From assembly GCF_041537925.1 (NCBI RefSeq), contig NZ_JBGOSH010000009.1, forward strand, positions 142,615 to 206,614: a stretch of DNA of 64,000 nt, in the 5' to 3' direction. The stretch comes from Ruegeria_C sp041537925 (GTDB lineage: Bacteria > Pseudomonadota > Alphaproteobacteria > Rhodobacterales > Rhodobacteraceae). Made by a program: the position numbers and the translations under genes. Shown piece after piece: positions 16,697 to 30,103 of the stretch. The notes under the pieces are model-generated. The model saw only the letters and a program-made list of their open reading frames with translations, did no database searches and was not told the DNA's origin. How positions within the stretch are numbered: position 1 is the first letter of the stretch; each line of letters opens with the position of its first letter.

Positions 16697-17481
16697 CAGC
16701 GCACCTGCGTTGTCGCGCCCATCATCTGGTCGACTGCCGAGATGACTTTGGCATTCATTTCGTAACCACGCTGGGCTTCGATTAATTCAGTAATCTCGCG
16801 CACCGCATCGACCGAGCTGTCTTCCAGATACCCCTGCCGCAATGTGCCAAGCCCGTCTTCGCCCGGGGTGGCCACGGTGGGCGCTCCGGATGCTTCGGTT
16901 TCGCGGAAGAGGTTGCTTCCGACCGCCTCAAGCCCCTTGGCATTGGTAAAGCTCGACAAGCTGAGCTGACCCAGAAGCTGCCCTTCGGCGGTGTCCTCGA
17001 AATAAGCGTAAACCTCACCAGAGCCGTTGATCGAGATCGACCGCGCATCCTCGGGGATCGTGATCTCGGGCGTGACCGGAAAGCCATCCGAGGTCACGAT
17101 CAACCCATCGGCAGAGCGTTTCAGGCCACCATCACGGGTATAGGCCGCAGCACCCGAGGGAAGCGTCACTTCAAGATAGCCGCGTCCGTCGATGGCCATA
17201 TCCAGCTCGTTGCCAGTGGCCGAAAGCGCACCTTGCTCCACCTGCATCGACACCGCTGCGGGCCGCACCCCAAGGCCAAGCTGCACCCCGGTCGGCAGCA
17301 TGGTACCGTCTGAGGCGTTCACACTGCCCGGCCGTACCATCTGCTGGTAGTGCAGATCGGCAAACTCAGCCCGACGGGCATTGTAGCCGGTGGTGTTCAT
17401 GTTCGCGAGGTTGTTTGAAATTGTCTCGACCCGCATCTGTTGGGCGGTCATGCCGGTGGCGGCAATTTTCAGGGCACGCAT
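16696..17481 (-). CDS. flgG: Flagellar distal rod protein FlgG
   Basis: The distal rod protein FlgG, 261 residues. It has the N-terminal rod-protein motif (MTAQQMRVETISNNLANMNTTGYNARR), the FlgG-specific stretch ELDMAIDGRGYLEV, and the C-terminal motif VREITELIEAQRGYEMNAKVIS. It lies between flgF and flgA in the usual rod operon order, 21 bp after flgF. Confidence 0.97.
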   Translation of the reverse strand: MRALKIAATGMTAQQMRVETISNNLANMNTTGYNARRAEFADLHYQQMVRPGSVNASDGTMLPTGVQLGLGVRPAAVSMQVEQGALSATGNELDMAIDGRGYLEVTLPSGAAAYTRDGGLKRSADGLIVTSDGFPVTPEITIPEDARSISINGSGEVYAYFEDTAEGQLLGQLSLSSFTNAKGLEAVGSNLFRETEASGAPTVATPGEDGLGTLRQGYLEDSSVDAVREITELIEAQRGYEMNAKVISAVDQMMGATTQVR

Positions 17482-17502
17482 CGGTCGCTCCTTGCTTGTG
17501 AT

Positions 17503-18216
17503 CTATCGCAGCAACGCCTTGACGGCGTCGCGGATACGTTTGTCTTCGGCATCCAGAAAGCTCTGGCCCAGTTCATAAGCGCGCTGAATCTCGACCATCC
17601 GCGCCATTTGTCCGACCGCATTGACGTTCGAACCTTCCACAAACCCTTGCAGGATCGTGGCGGTATCCGCCGGTTCGAACCCGCCATCGGATTGGAACAG
17701 CACTCCCCCTTCGCGGACTAGGTCGTTGCGGTCGAGCGGGGCGAATACACCGATCTGTCCCACCAACTGGCCATCGGCACTTATCGTGCCGTCGGCAGAG
17801 ACGCTGACTGTAGCCGCATCAGGCGGGATGAAGACCGGCGCACCACCGGGGTCGAGCACCCGGTGCCCTTCGGCGCCCACCAGATCTCCCTGCGCATTGG
17901 CGCTGAAACTTCCGGCGCGGGTCAGCCGTTCGCCCGAAGGGGTTTCGAGCAGGAAGAACCCGTCGCCCTCGATGGCAAAATCAAAACGCCCGCCGGTCTG
18001 GGTCAGCACGCCTTGCGCGAACGAGGTGTTGCGCACCTGTCCGCGGCTCATCGAGACCGATGCGTGGCCGCCGGTATCCTGCACGAATTCGGAAAACACG
18101 ATGCCTTCCTGCCGGTAGCCTGCGGTGGCGAGATTGGCGATGTTGTTGGCGACGACCCGGATCTCGTTCCTCAGACCCACCTGGCGCGACAGCGCGGCAT
18201 ATCCGGCGGTATCCAT
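17503..18216 (-). CDS. flgF: Flagellar proximal rod protein FlgF
   Basis: The proximal rod protein FlgF, 237 residues from the ATG at 18216. The open frame extends further upstream, but that part is only the out-of-frame shadow of fliQ; the chosen start gives MDTAGYAALSRQVGLRNEIRV and shares one base with the fliQ stop (TGATG junction). The rod-protein motifs are the N-terminal VVANNIANLATAGYRQEG and the C-terminal VGQMARMVEIQRAYELGQ. Confidence 0.93.
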   Translation of the reverse strand: MDTAGYAALSRQVGLRNEIRVVANNIANLATAGYRQEGIVFSEFVQDTGGHASVSMSRGQVRNTSFAQGVLTQTGGRFDFAIEGDGFFLLETPSGERLTRAGSFSANAQGDLVGAEGHRVLDPGGAPVFIPPDAATVSVSADGTISADGQLVGQIGVFAPLDRNDLVREGGVLFQSDGGFEPADTATILQGFVEGSNVNAVGQMARMVEIQRAYELGQSFLDAEDKRIRDAVKALLR

Positions 18217-18488
18217 CAATTGCCTCCGATAATCAGTGTCAGAACCGTGGCCTGAAAGAACGAGACCAGCGTTTGCGTCATGAAGCCCATCGACATCCAG
18301 AATACGACCACAATCGCGGCCAGCTTGGGCACGAAGGTCAGTGTCATTTCCTGGATCGAGGTCAGCGCCTGAAACAGGCCCACGACCAACCCGGTGACCA
18401 ACGCAACTGTCAGGATGGGCACCGAGGTGATGACCGCGATCCACAGCGATTGGCGCAACACGTCATAAAACTGACCTTCACTCAGCAT
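18216..18488 (-). CDS. fliQ: Flagellar export gate protein FliQ
   Basis: The smallest gate subunit, 90 residues, two long hydrophobic helices (about residues 13-42 and 50-82), with the family strings SLWIAVITSVPILTVALVTGL and LFQALTSIQEMTLTFVPKL. It lies between fliE and flgF, separated from the FliP and FliR genes, a split arrangement found in Rhodobacterales. Confidence 0.95.
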   Translation of the reverse strand: MLSEGQFYDVLRQSLWIAVITSVPILTVALVTGLVVGLFQALTSIQEMTLTFVPKLAAIVVVFWMSMGFMTQTLVSFFQATVLTLIIGGN

Positions 18489-18491
18489 GGC

Positions 18492-18776
18492 TCAGACCGG
18501 CATCCTCAGGATTTCCTGATAGGCCTCGACCACCTTGTTGCGTACGGTCACTGCCGTTTCGACGGCAAGCTCGGTCTGTGCCAACGCCTGAACCAGCGCG
18601 TGCGGGTCGGCCTGCCCGGTCATGGCCGATTCTGATAGCGCCTCGCTTTGGCGCAGAGTGCTTGCGAAGTCCTGGAACGCACCGCCCAAGCCCGCGCCTT
18701 CTGGGGCGGGGTTGGGCTTGGTTGCCGGACGGGCAGAAGCATAGCTCTGCGCCGCCGAAAGTGATTGGATATCCAT
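18492..18776 (-). CDS. fliE: Flagellar MS-ring/rod junction protein FliE
   Basis: FliE, 94 residues, joins the MS ring to the proximal rod. The C-terminal half carries the family pattern ALAQTELAVETAVTVRNKVVEAYQEILRMPV (residues 64-94). It lies 12 bp downstream of flgC and 3 bp before fliQ in the rod operon. Confidence 0.93.
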   Translation of the reverse strand: MDIQSLSAAQSYASARPATKPNPAPEGAGLGGAFQDFASTLRQSEALSESAMTGQADPHALVQALAQTELAVETAVTVRNKVVEAYQEILRMPV

Positions 18777-18788
18777 TCTGGCTGTCCT

Positions 18789-19181
18789 TTATTTCCTGAG
18801 AAGATCCATTAGCGACGCGGACATCTGCCGCGCCTGATCGAACATTTTGAGATTGGCCTCATAGCTGCGTTGCGCCTCGCGGGCGTCGGCGATTTCCAGC
18901 ATCAAATTGACGTTGGACCCTTGATAGTGCCCGTTGGCATCCGCCATCGGGTGCGCCGGGTCGTGAATGCGCGGCAGCCTGCCGCCATCAAGGCGCACGC
19001 GCCCGGTCTTGACCAGATCAACCCCGTCCCCCGAACCGGTCATCGATTCGAACGGCACCGTCTTGCGCCGGTAACCCGGCGTATCTGCGTTCGAGATGTT
19101 TTCGGCGGTGTGACGCAGCCGCATCGCCTGGGCGCGCAACGCGCTGGCGGTAACCTTCAGCGTATTGGAGAATTCGTTCAT
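18789..19181 (-). CDS. flgC: Flagellar proximal rod protein FlgC
   Basis: The rod protein FlgC, 130 residues from the ATG at 19181, which has a purine-rich GAGGGGGG Shine-Dalgarno and gives the normal family start MNEFSNTLKVTASALRAQ. N-terminal motif LRHTAENISNADTPGYRRK and C-terminal motif MLEIADAREAQRSYEANLKMFD are both typical. An upstream in-frame ATG would add five residues and overlap flgB; it is less likely. Confidence 0.93.
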   Translation of the reverse strand: MNEFSNTLKVTASALRAQAMRLRHTAENISNADTPGYRRKTVPFESMTGSGDGVDLVKTGRVRLDGGRLPRIHDPAHPMADANGHYQGSNVNLMLEIADAREAQRSYEANLKMFDQARQMSASLMDLLRK

Positions 19182-19192
19182 GTCTGCCCCCC

Positions 19193-19582
19193 TCACCCGC
19201 GTCCAAGACCGGTTCGCAATACCGTCAGCGCCGATTTATAGATCGCCATCGCCTGGTCATGCTGACGTTTCGCATCGACCGCGTTCAGCATTTGTTCCTC
19301 GATCGAGACGCTGTTGCCATTGGGGTCCGCCGGGGCGTCTGCAGTGAATTCGGCGGATTTCCAGTCGAGGCCGTCCTGCCCGTGCATATGTGTGCTGCGG
19401 GTCTTGCGGAACAGCGACCCGTCGCTACTTTCGCTCACCAGCGTGCCAAAGGTTTTTACATCCTGGGCTTTGTAGCCGGGCGTGTCAGCATGGGCCATGT
19501 TGCGGGCAATGACGGCGTGCCGGTGACCAGCATGTGTGGCCATCGCATGGGCCGTCGCAAATACGTTCAGTTTTGTGAACAC
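19193..19582 (-). CDS. flgB: Flagellar proximal rod protein FlgB
   Basis: The rod protein FlgB, 129 residues from the GTG at 19582, which has a GGGAG element upstream and gives a family-like N-terminus (VFTKLNVFATAHAMATHA). A TTG 27 bp further upstream is the alternative. The conserved region HAVIARNMAHADTPGYKAQDVKTF and the C-terminal helix DAKRQHDQAMAIYKSALTVLRTGLG are present. It is the first gene of the minus-strand rod operon and is divergent from fliI. Confidence 0.93.
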   Translation of the reverse strand: MFTKLNVFATAHAMATHAGHRHAVIARNMAHADTPGYKAQDVKTFGTLVSESSDGSLFRKTRSTHMHGQDGLDWKSAEFTADAPADPNGNSVSIEEQMLNAVDAKRQHDQAMAIYKSALTVLRTGLGRG

Positions 19583-19600
19583 CGGGGCTTCTCCCTCGAT

Positions 19601-19641
19601 CCGTTTCAATCAAGGCTTAACCCCGATTCGTTTAGAAACGG
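19601..19641. promoter_or_regulatory. Inverted repeat in flgB/fliI divergent promoter
   Basis: CCGTTTC at 19601-19607 and GAAACGG at 19635-19641 form a perfect 7-bp inverted repeat with a 27-bp spacer in the 85-bp region between the divergent flgB and fliI starts. The spacer contains TTAACC at 19617-19622, like a single CtrA half-site; no second half-site at the N7 spacing is present. Operator function is inferred. Confidence 0.35.
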
Positions 19642-19667
19642 TTTGCAACAACCTACCGGAGCGCACG

Positions 19668-21047
19668 ATGACCGCTGCAAACCCAGCAAGCCTGACCGCC
19701 ACATTCGATGCGTTAAGCCCCATGCGCCATTTAGGGCGGGTGAAGCATGTGGGAGGCGGAACCCTCGGGATCACCTGCTTGTCGGGAAAGGCCCGGATCG
19801 GCGACCAGATCAAGGTCAGGCGCAAGGCACTCACACCGCTGGCGGGTGAAGTGTTGCAGATCAATGATGACGAGATTCGGATGCTGCCGGATATGGCACC
19901 TGACACCGTGGCGGTGGGAGATGCGGCCGTGTTGATCCCGGTCCCGGCCTTTGCTCCCGGCTCGCACTGGCTGGGCCGCGTCGTCGACCCGCTGGGCCGA
20001 GCGCTGGATGGCAGGCCGCTGTTGCGTGGCGAACATACCTGCAACCTGACCGCGTTGCCGCCAAATGCTGTCGAGCGCAAGGCCCTGGGCGAGCGGCTGC
20101 CCACCGGGGTAACACTGCTGAATACGATGCTGCCGATTGTGCGCGGGCAGCGGGTGGGGCTGTTCGCGGGGTCTGGTGTGGGCAAATCCTCACTACTGGG
20201 CACGTTGGCCAAGTCGATGCAAGCGGATGCGGTTGTTGTGGCGCTGGTCGGCGAGCGCGGGCGCGAAGTGAACGAATTTGTGGAACACACGCTGGGCCCC
20301 GAGGCGATGGATCGCGCGATCGTGGTGGCGGCCACCTCGGACATGTCGGCACTGATGCGGCGGCGCTGTGCCTGGTCCGCCATGGCGGTCGCGGAATCGC
20401 TGCGCGACAGTGGTTTGAACGTGTTGTTTCTGGTCGATTCGATCACTCGCTTTGCTGAAGCACATCGCGAGATTGCCGTGGCCACCGGAGAGCTGCCCGC
20501 CCTGCGCGGCCACCCGCCTTCGGTCACGCCATTGATCACCGGTCTGTGCGAACGGGCCGGCCCCGGAAAGGCAGGACAGGGCGATATCACGGCTGTGTTC
20601 AGCGTTCTGGTCGCTGGCTCGGATATGGACGAACCGGTAGCTGATATCCTGCGCGGAGTTCTGGACGGCCATATCGTGCTGTCTCGAGAGATTGCCGAGC
20701 GCGGGCGCTTTCCGGCCATCGATGTCAGCCGCTCGGTCTCGCGCAGCCTGCCGGGTGCGGCGAGTGAGGCTGAGAACGCCGCCATCAACGAGGCGCGCCG
20801 CCTGCTCAGCACTTATGAGCAATCCGAAGTGATGATCAATGCCGGGCTTTACTCCACAGGTTCGAACCCGCAACTGGATCAGGCGGTTCAGGTCTGGCCG
20901 GAACTGGATGCATTTTTTGCGCGCCCTGAGTCGGGCGGGATCACCGACAGCTTCGACAAGCTGAACCTGATCCTGCGGCGCAGCGGGGCGGGGCTGCAGC
21001 GCCCCCTGCAAAACGAAACAGGCCCCGGAGGGTCGGGGCCTGTATGA
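19668..21047 (+). CDS. fliI: Flagellum-specific export ATPase FliI
   Basis: The export ATPase FliI, 459 residues from the ATG at 19668; upstream in-frame sequence is antisense to flgB and is excluded. Walker A is AGSGVGKSS, Walker B ends in LNVLFLVDSITRFAEAHRE, and the family motif LPGAASEAENAAINEARRLL lies near the C-terminus. FliI resembles the F1 beta subunit and forms a hexamer with FliH and FliJ beneath the gate. Its position as a single plus-strand gene beside the rod operon is typical of Rhodobacterales. Confidence 0.95.
   Translation: MTAANPASLTATFDALSPMRHLGRVKHVGGGTLGITCLSGKARIGDQIKVRRKALTPLAGEVLQINDDEIRMLPDMAPDTVAVGDAAVLIPVPAFAPGSHWLGRVVDPLGRALDGRPLLRGEHTCNLTALPPNAVERKALGERLPTGVTLLNTMLPIVRGQRVGLFAGSGVGKSSLLGTLAKSMQADAVVVALVGERGREVNEFVEHTLGPEAMDRAIVVAATSDMSALMRRRCAWSAMAVAESLRDSGLNVLFLVDSITRFAEAHREIAVATGELPALRGHPPSVTPLITGLCERAGPGKAGQGDITAVFSVLVAGSDMDEPVADILRGVLDGHIVLSREIAERGRFPAIDVSRSVSRSLPGAASEAENAAINEARRLLSTYEQSEVMINAGLYSTGSNPQLDQAVQVWPELDAFFARPESGGITDSFDKLNLILRRSGAGLQRPLQNETGPGGSGPV
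21019..21042. terminator. Hairpin at the fliI 3' end
   Basis: CAGGCCCC (21019-21026) and GGGGCCTG (21035-21042) form a perfect 8-bp GC-rich stem inside the last codons of fliI, between convergent fliI and gltB. There is no clear T-run, so it could be a weak bidirectional terminator or an mRNA end stabiliser. Confidence 0.45.
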
Positions 21048-21068
21048 ACATCTCTCGCAAAGGTCGGG

Positions 21069-25597
<4,529 letters not shown>

Positions 25598-25601
<4 letters not shown>

Positions 25602-26035
25602 TGGCTATCTCCTTGCTCCGAAGGGGCGAACATTGCGATGACGTCGGCTTCGGTCATTTGTCTGCGGTCCCCGGCAAAGGCGTAGCCCTGCGGTTTCCGA
25701 TCGATATAGAGCTCCAGCTTCAGATCTCCGCTGGCGGCATTGTCGAACAACCCGGCTGCGATCTGCGTTTGCCCATGCATCTCGCCGGGCGCGGTGATGC
25801 GGTACCAGAGCGCCGATCCGCATCTTTCGCAGAACGCGCGCTCGGCCCAGTCGGACGAAGTGAAGCTGCGCACCGGGCCGTCAGCGGTGTATCCTGGTTC
25901 GGCCGGAAATGTGATCAGCATCGAACTGGTCCAACGGCGGCACATGTCGCAGTGGCAGGCGCCCAAGGACCCCTTGGCCGCTGTCGCGGTGACGGTCACG
26001 GCACCGCACATGCACTGTCCTGTAAGCTTGCTCAT
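25598..26035 (-). CDS. GFA-family (glutathione-dependent formaldehyde-activating-like) protein
   Basis: A 145-residue zinc-binding protein of the GFA/CENP-V fold. Cysteines CMCGAV, CHCDMCRRW and CERCGSALW give the zinc ligand pattern. The founding member was reported to speed glutathione-formaldehyde adduct formation; most members have no proven function. I chose the ATG at 26035 (AAGGAG just upstream, N-terminus MSKLTGQCMCGAV), since residues read further upstream are the shadow of gltD. It sits between gltD and gltB on one strand and its stop overlaps the gltB start. That insertion into the glt operon is uncommon outside related bacteria, and the link to glutamate synthesis is unknown. Confidence 0.85.
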
Positions 26036-26102
26036 GAGCCTGCTCCTTTTGCTTTCATGGTCGATTTCCGACTTTGCGGCCGGATCATCGGGCTGGCGGC
26101 GT

Positions 26103-27536
26103 TCACTCGGCCGCGACCGAAAGCGGGGCGTTGAATTTCTCGATGATCGCTTCGGCACAATCGCGCCCGTCGCGGATCGCCCAGACCACAAGGCTGGCCC
26201 CACGCACGATGTCGCCGATCGCGTAGACCCCGTCCATATCGGTCGCACCGGTGCGGAATGCCGCCTTGACCGTACCCCAACGGGTGACCGGCAGATCGGC
26301 CTGGCCGAACAGTTTCGGCAGGTCCTCGGGTTCGAATCCCAGTGCCTTGATGACCAGATCGGCCTCTTCAACGTAATCCGCGCCCTCGATCACCTCGGGG
26401 GCCTGACGGCCCGAGGCGTCGGGCTGGCCCAGGCGCATTTTCTGGACCATCACGCCTTCGACCGCGTCATTGCCGGTAAAGCCCTTGGGCGCGCTCAGCC
26501 ATTCGAACACCACGCCTTCTTCCTCGGCATTGGCGACTTCGCGCTGCGAGCCGGGCATGTTAGCACGGTCGCGGCGATAAAGGCATTTGACCGAGGTCGC
26601 GCCCTGCCGGATCGCGGTGCGTACGCAGTCCATCGCGGTATCGCCACCGCCGATCACGACAACCCGTTTGCCTTCGGCGTCGTAGCGGCCGCTATCGAAT
26701 TCCTCGACCGCGTCGCCAAAGCTCTTGCGGTTGGAGGCGGTGAGATAGTCGATCGCCTTTTCCATCCCGGCCAGACCGCTGCCCGGCATCTGGATGTCGC
26801 GGCTTTTGTAAACGCCGGTGGCAATGATGACCGCGTTGTGTTCGGCATGGATCGCCGCAAAGATATCGGCGTCCACATCGCAGTTCAGCACGAACTCGAC
26901 CCCGGATTTCTCCAACTGGTCGATCCGGCGCATCACCACGTCCTTTTCCAGCTTGAAGCCGGGGATTCCATAGGTCAGCAACCCGCCGGCCCGGTCATAA
27001 CGATCATAGACTGTCACGCTGAACCCCGCGCGACGCAGCATGTCAGCTGCGGCCAGCCCGCCTGGTCCGGCACCGATGATGCCGACGCTTTCGTCGCGCT
27101 CATGCTGCGGAACCGCAGGGACCACCCATCCGTTTTCCCAAGCGGTGTCGGTGATGTATTTCTCGACCGAGCCGATGGTGACCGTGCCATGGCCCGATTG
27201 CTCGATCACGCAATTGCCTTCGCAGAGGCGGTCCTGAGGGCAGATGCGACCACAGATTTCCGGGAAAGTGTTGGTGGCCTGGCTGACCTGATAGGCCTCT
27301 TCCAACCGTCCGGTGGCGGTCAGGCGCAGCCAATCGGGGATGTTGTTGTGCAGCGGGCAATGCGACTGACAATAAGGCACTCCGCATTGCGAGCATCGGC
27401 TGGCCTGCTCCTCGGCCTTGGCCGCCGCGTATTCGGCATAGATTTCGTCGAAGTCTTCCCTGCGTTCCGTCGCCGCGCGTTTCTCGGGCATATCGCGTTC
27501 GACCTGGACGAATTTTAGCATCGGTTGCTTGGCCAC
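26103..27536 (-). CDS. gltD: Glutamate synthase (NADPH) small subunit
   Basis: GltD, 477 residues, passes electrons from NADPH via FAD and 4Fe-4S clusters to GltB. The N-terminal cluster cysteines are in CSQCGVPYCQSHCPLHNN and CPQDRLCEGNCVI. The FAD motif is GAGPGGLAAADMLRRAG and the NADPH motif is VVVIGGGDTAMDC. It is the promoter-proximal gene of gltD-GFA-gltB, 68 bp before the GFA gene, and diverges from uppP with a 224-bp region between. Confidence 0.96.
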   Translation of the reverse strand: MAKQPMLKFVQVERDMPEKRAATERREDFDEIYAEYAAAKAEEQASRCSQCGVPYCQSHCPLHNNIPDWLRLTATGRLEEAYQVSQATNTFPEICGRICPQDRLCEGNCVIEQSGHGTVTIGSVEKYITDTAWENGWVVPAVPQHERDESVGIIGAGPGGLAAADMLRRAGFSVTVYDRYDRAGGLLTYGIPGFKLEKDVVMRRIDQLEKSGVEFVLNCDVDADIFAAIHAEHNAVIIATGVYKSRDIQMPGSGLAGMEKAIDYLTASNRKSFGDAVEEFDSGRYDAEGKRVVVIGGGDTAMDCVRTAIRQGATSVKCLYRRDRANMPGSQREVANAEEEGVVFEWLSAPKGFTGNDAVEGVMVQKMRLGQPDASGRQAPEVIEGADYVEEADLVIKALGFEPEDLPKLFGQADLPVTRWGTVKAAFRTGATDMDGVYAIGDIVRGASLVVWAIRDGRDCAEAIIEKFNAPLSVAAE

Positions 27537-27610
27537 AGCTTCGACTCCATGAATTGGCTAGGTAGCGATGCTATAAACGAGGGCGTGGAGAATTAAAAGT
27601 CAATAATAGT

Positions 27611-27689
27611 GACCTATTTTCACTTCTTTCACCACCCGATGCGAGGTCGTCCGGTGTCACGGTAAGATAATAGGTCCTATTCGGACCTA
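27611..27689. promoter_or_regulatory. TAGGTC repeats in the gltD/uppP divergent region
   Basis: TAGGTCC (27671-27677) and GGACCTA (27683-27689) form a perfect 7-bp inverted repeat with a 5-bp spacer. The same half-site occurs inverted further left, GACCTATT at 27611-27618 matching AATAGGTC at 27669-27676. Three copies of one motif in a 224-bp divergent promoter suggest an operator, most simply for the glt operon. A Shine-Dalgarno-like AAGGAGG at 27691-27697 is not at a usable distance from uppP. The binding protein is unknown. Confidence 0.4.
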
Positions 27690-27760
27690 AAAGGAGGCTT
27701 TCCATTTGGGACAGTCACTTATACCCCGTTTCCCAATAAGGTTCAGAGGCAATTCGGCAG

Positions 27761-28564
27761 ATGACACTCCTGCATATTCTTCTTGTTGCGCTGATACAGG
27801 GCATCACTGAATTCTTGCCGGTCTCGTCCTCGGGCCACCTGATTCTGTTGCCAGCGCTGACCGGGATGGCGGATCAGGGCCAGTTTATCGACGTTGCCGT
27901 GCATGTAGGTACGCTCGGCGCCGTGATCTTTTATTTCTGGCAAGACGTGCAGTTGGCGCTTCGCGGCACGCCCGCAGCCTTGGCCGGCCGGTGGGAGGAG
28001 CCAGGTGCGCGCCTGTCGCTGGGTCTGATGATCGCGACGGTGCCGATCATCCTTGTCGGCGCGGTACTGCATTTCACCGGACTGTCGGATGTTCTGCGCT
28101 CGATGAAAGTCATCGCCTGGACGATGCTGGGCTTCGGTATCGTGCTCTATTGGGCGGATCGCAATGGAGATCAGGTGAAAAAGGCAGAGGATTGGACCCT
28201 CAGAGACGCGGCCATCATGGGGCTTTGGCAGGTGATCGCGCTGATCCCCGGCACATCGCGGTCGGGCATTACCATCACCGGCGCGCGGCTGCTGGGATAC
28301 GGGCGTGAAGACAGCGCGCGTCTGGCGATGCTGATGTCGATTCCCACGATCGCCGCCTCGGGCATCCTTCTCTGGGCGGATGCCACCGCCAGCGCCGATG
28401 CCGATATGATCCGAAACGGATTGCTGGCCGCCGGGCTGTCCTTCCTGTCGGCTCTTGCCGCTCTGGCCCTGATGATGCGGTTCCTGCGCAGCATCAGCTT
28501 CACCCCGTATGTGATCTACCGGGTGGTCCTTGGGCTGGTCCTGCTGGCGATGGCCTATGGCTGA
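27761..28564 (+). CDS. uppP: Undecaprenyl-diphosphatase UppP
   Basis: A 267-residue integral membrane enzyme that dephosphorylates undecaprenyl pyrophosphate, recycling the lipid carrier for cell wall synthesis; overexpression gives bacitracin resistance in other bacteria. The family motifs are intact: GITEFLPVSSSGHLIL near the N-terminus and LIPGTSRSGITITGARLLG in the middle, with about eight hydrophobic helices. It stops directly against the convergent oxidoreductase gene (stop codons adjacent at 28564/28565) with no recognisable terminator. Confidence 0.95.
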   Translation: MTLLHILLVALIQGITEFLPVSSSGHLILLPALTGMADQGQFIDVAVHVGTLGAVIFYFWQDVQLALRGTPAALAGRWEEPGARLSLGLMIATVPIILVGAVLHFTGLSDVLRSMKVIAWTMLGFGIVLYWADRNGDQVKKAEDWTLRDAAIMGLWQVIALIPGTSRSGITITGARLLGYGREDSARLAMLMSIPTIAASGILLWADATASADADMIRNGLLAAGLSFLSALAALALMMRFLRSISFTPYVIYRVVLGLVLLAMAYG

Positions 28565-29545
28565 TCAGATCTTCAGGTTTTTCGCCGACTTCTGAATCTC
28601 GTCATACTGCCCGGAGGGGCGGAATTTCCACAGATAGTCCGGTAGCACCGACTGCATCGCCACCGGCTCGATCCCCAGATCATCAAAGCCCTTGGCTCCT
28701 TCCGAGACCACATTGTCGCTGCGCAGCGACTTAACCTGATCGCGGGTCAGGATCGGATTGGGAAACAGCTGGAAGCTCACGAACTTCAGTATGTCCAGAA
28801 CACTGGCCATGATCCGAGCCGCGAACATCGGCATGCCGATGATCACCCGCCGCCGATGGATCGCGTCGAGCATCAGCTGCATCAACGCCCGGAAAGATTT
28901 CACATCCGGCCCGCCCAGCTCGAAGACACCAGCACGCACGCCAGTCACACCCATCACGGCGGCACGGGCGACGTCGTCGACGAAGACAGGCTGAAACAGG
29001 GTCTCGGGCGCGACGATCGGCAGGAATGGCCCAAACCGTGTCATCGCGGCAAACCGGTTGAAAAACTCATCCTCGGTCCCGAAGATGATCGATGGCCGCA
29101 AGATCATGGCATCGGGCTGATGTTCCCGCACTGCGGCCTCGCCCGCTGCCTTGCTCCTTGCATAGGCGCTGTCGGCCTCGGCGCTGGCCCCAATCGCCGA
29201 CAGATGCACCATGCGGGCGATCCCTTTCTGCGCGGCAATCCGGGCAATGCGCCCGGCACCCTCGGTATGGATCGAAGCAAAGTCATTCTTGCCGAGTTCG
29301 TTCAGGACGCCCACGCAGTTGATCACCGCATCCGCGCCCTGCATGACTTGCCGGACGGATTCGTCGTCGCGGATGTTGCAGGCTATCGGCTCAACCTGGC
29401 CGACCACACCATAGGGCCTGACATGCAGCGCCTCGTTCGGGCGGCGCACCGCAACGCGCACGCGCCAGCCTTTTTCAGCCATGCGCTGGGTGATGTATCG
29501 TCCGACAAATCCCGAACCGCCATAGATTGTGACCAGCTTGGACAT
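28565..29545 (-). CDS. NDUFA9-like NAD(P)-binding oxidoreductase
   Basis: A 326-residue atypical short-chain dehydrogenase. The N-terminal dinucleotide motif is YGGSGFVGRYI, then INCVGVLNE and the fold continues to about residue 220 (FELGGPDVKSF). The C-terminal part, with LTRDQVKSLRSDNVVS and LPDYLWKFRPSG, matches the alphaproteobacterial homologues of mitochondrial complex I accessory subunit NDUFA9. The ATG at 29545 has AGGAG upstream; the longer upstream frame is not family-like. A complex I link is inferred from homology; no nuo genes are in the window. Confidence 0.85.
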   Translation of the reverse strand: MSKLVTIYGGSGFVGRYITQRMAEKGWRVRVAVRRPNEALHVRPYGVVGQVEPIACNIRDDESVRQVMQGADAVINCVGVLNELGKNDFASIHTEGAGRIARIAAQKGIARMVHLSAIGASAEADSAYARSKAAGEAAVREHQPDAMILRPSIIFGTEDEFFNRFAAMTRFGPFLPIVAPETLFQPVFVDDVARAAVMGVTGVRAGVFELGGPDVKSFRALMQLMLDAIHRRRVIIGMPMFAARIMASVLDILKFVSFQLFPNPILTRDQVKSLRSDNVVSEGAKGFDDLGIEPVAMQSVLPDYLWKFRPSGQYDEIQKSAKNLKI

Positions 29546-29747
29546 TCCGGGCTCCTGCGTTTTTTGCGTCGATACTGATCTAGCGCCCGCAAGAGGCGCA
29601 AACAAGACGCAATGACGAATGCGGGTTCTCGCTTTCAACCAGGCGCCGTCAGGTCGCGAACGCGGCGTGCACAAGTTTTTTGAACAAAGGCAGGTTTTCC
29701 TGTTGACCCTCCTGCGTGACAGCCTTAAACGCCCCCCCACGACACCT

Positions 29748-29834
29748 GCCCAGGTGGCGGAATTGGTAGACGCGCTAGCTTCAGGTGCTAGTGTCCGTAT
29801 GGACGTGGAGGTTCGAGTCCTCTCCTGGGCACCA
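29748..29834 (+). tRNA. tRNA-Leu (CAG)
   Basis: An 87-nt class II tRNA with encoded CCA. Acceptor stem GCCCAGG (29748-29754) pairs with CCTGGGC (29824-29830), discriminator A, CCA at 29832-29834. The anticodon stem is CTAGC/GCTAG with loop TTCAGGT, anticodon CAG at 29782-29784. The D-loop AATTGGTAGA, the long variable arm and the TTCGAGTCC T-loop are all normal. Confidence 0.97.
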
Positions 29835-30103
29835 AATCATGACATTTTTATATGAAAAAGCAATGTCTTACTGATTGCGTTGTCTTTTCCGTCCTCCATT
29901 GGGCTCACCCTAGAAGCGTTGACGTTGTGACGGGCTGGTAGATCCAGACTGCCAGCGAAAATAGCCACGACTGAGGGGCATTTGGGGGACACGCGCAGCT
30001 TTTTCTGGTCGAACTTGGCTGCAAACTAGGTTCTGGACCCATTAACTTGGTTGCCGCCATCTCGGTTGCGTGATTCACGCCCCTGGGTTTCAGGGGGTGT
30101 ATC

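Noticed and set aside
25740..27518. 592-codon plus-strand frame
   Set aside because: Antisense to gltD and the GFA gene; no recognisable domain.
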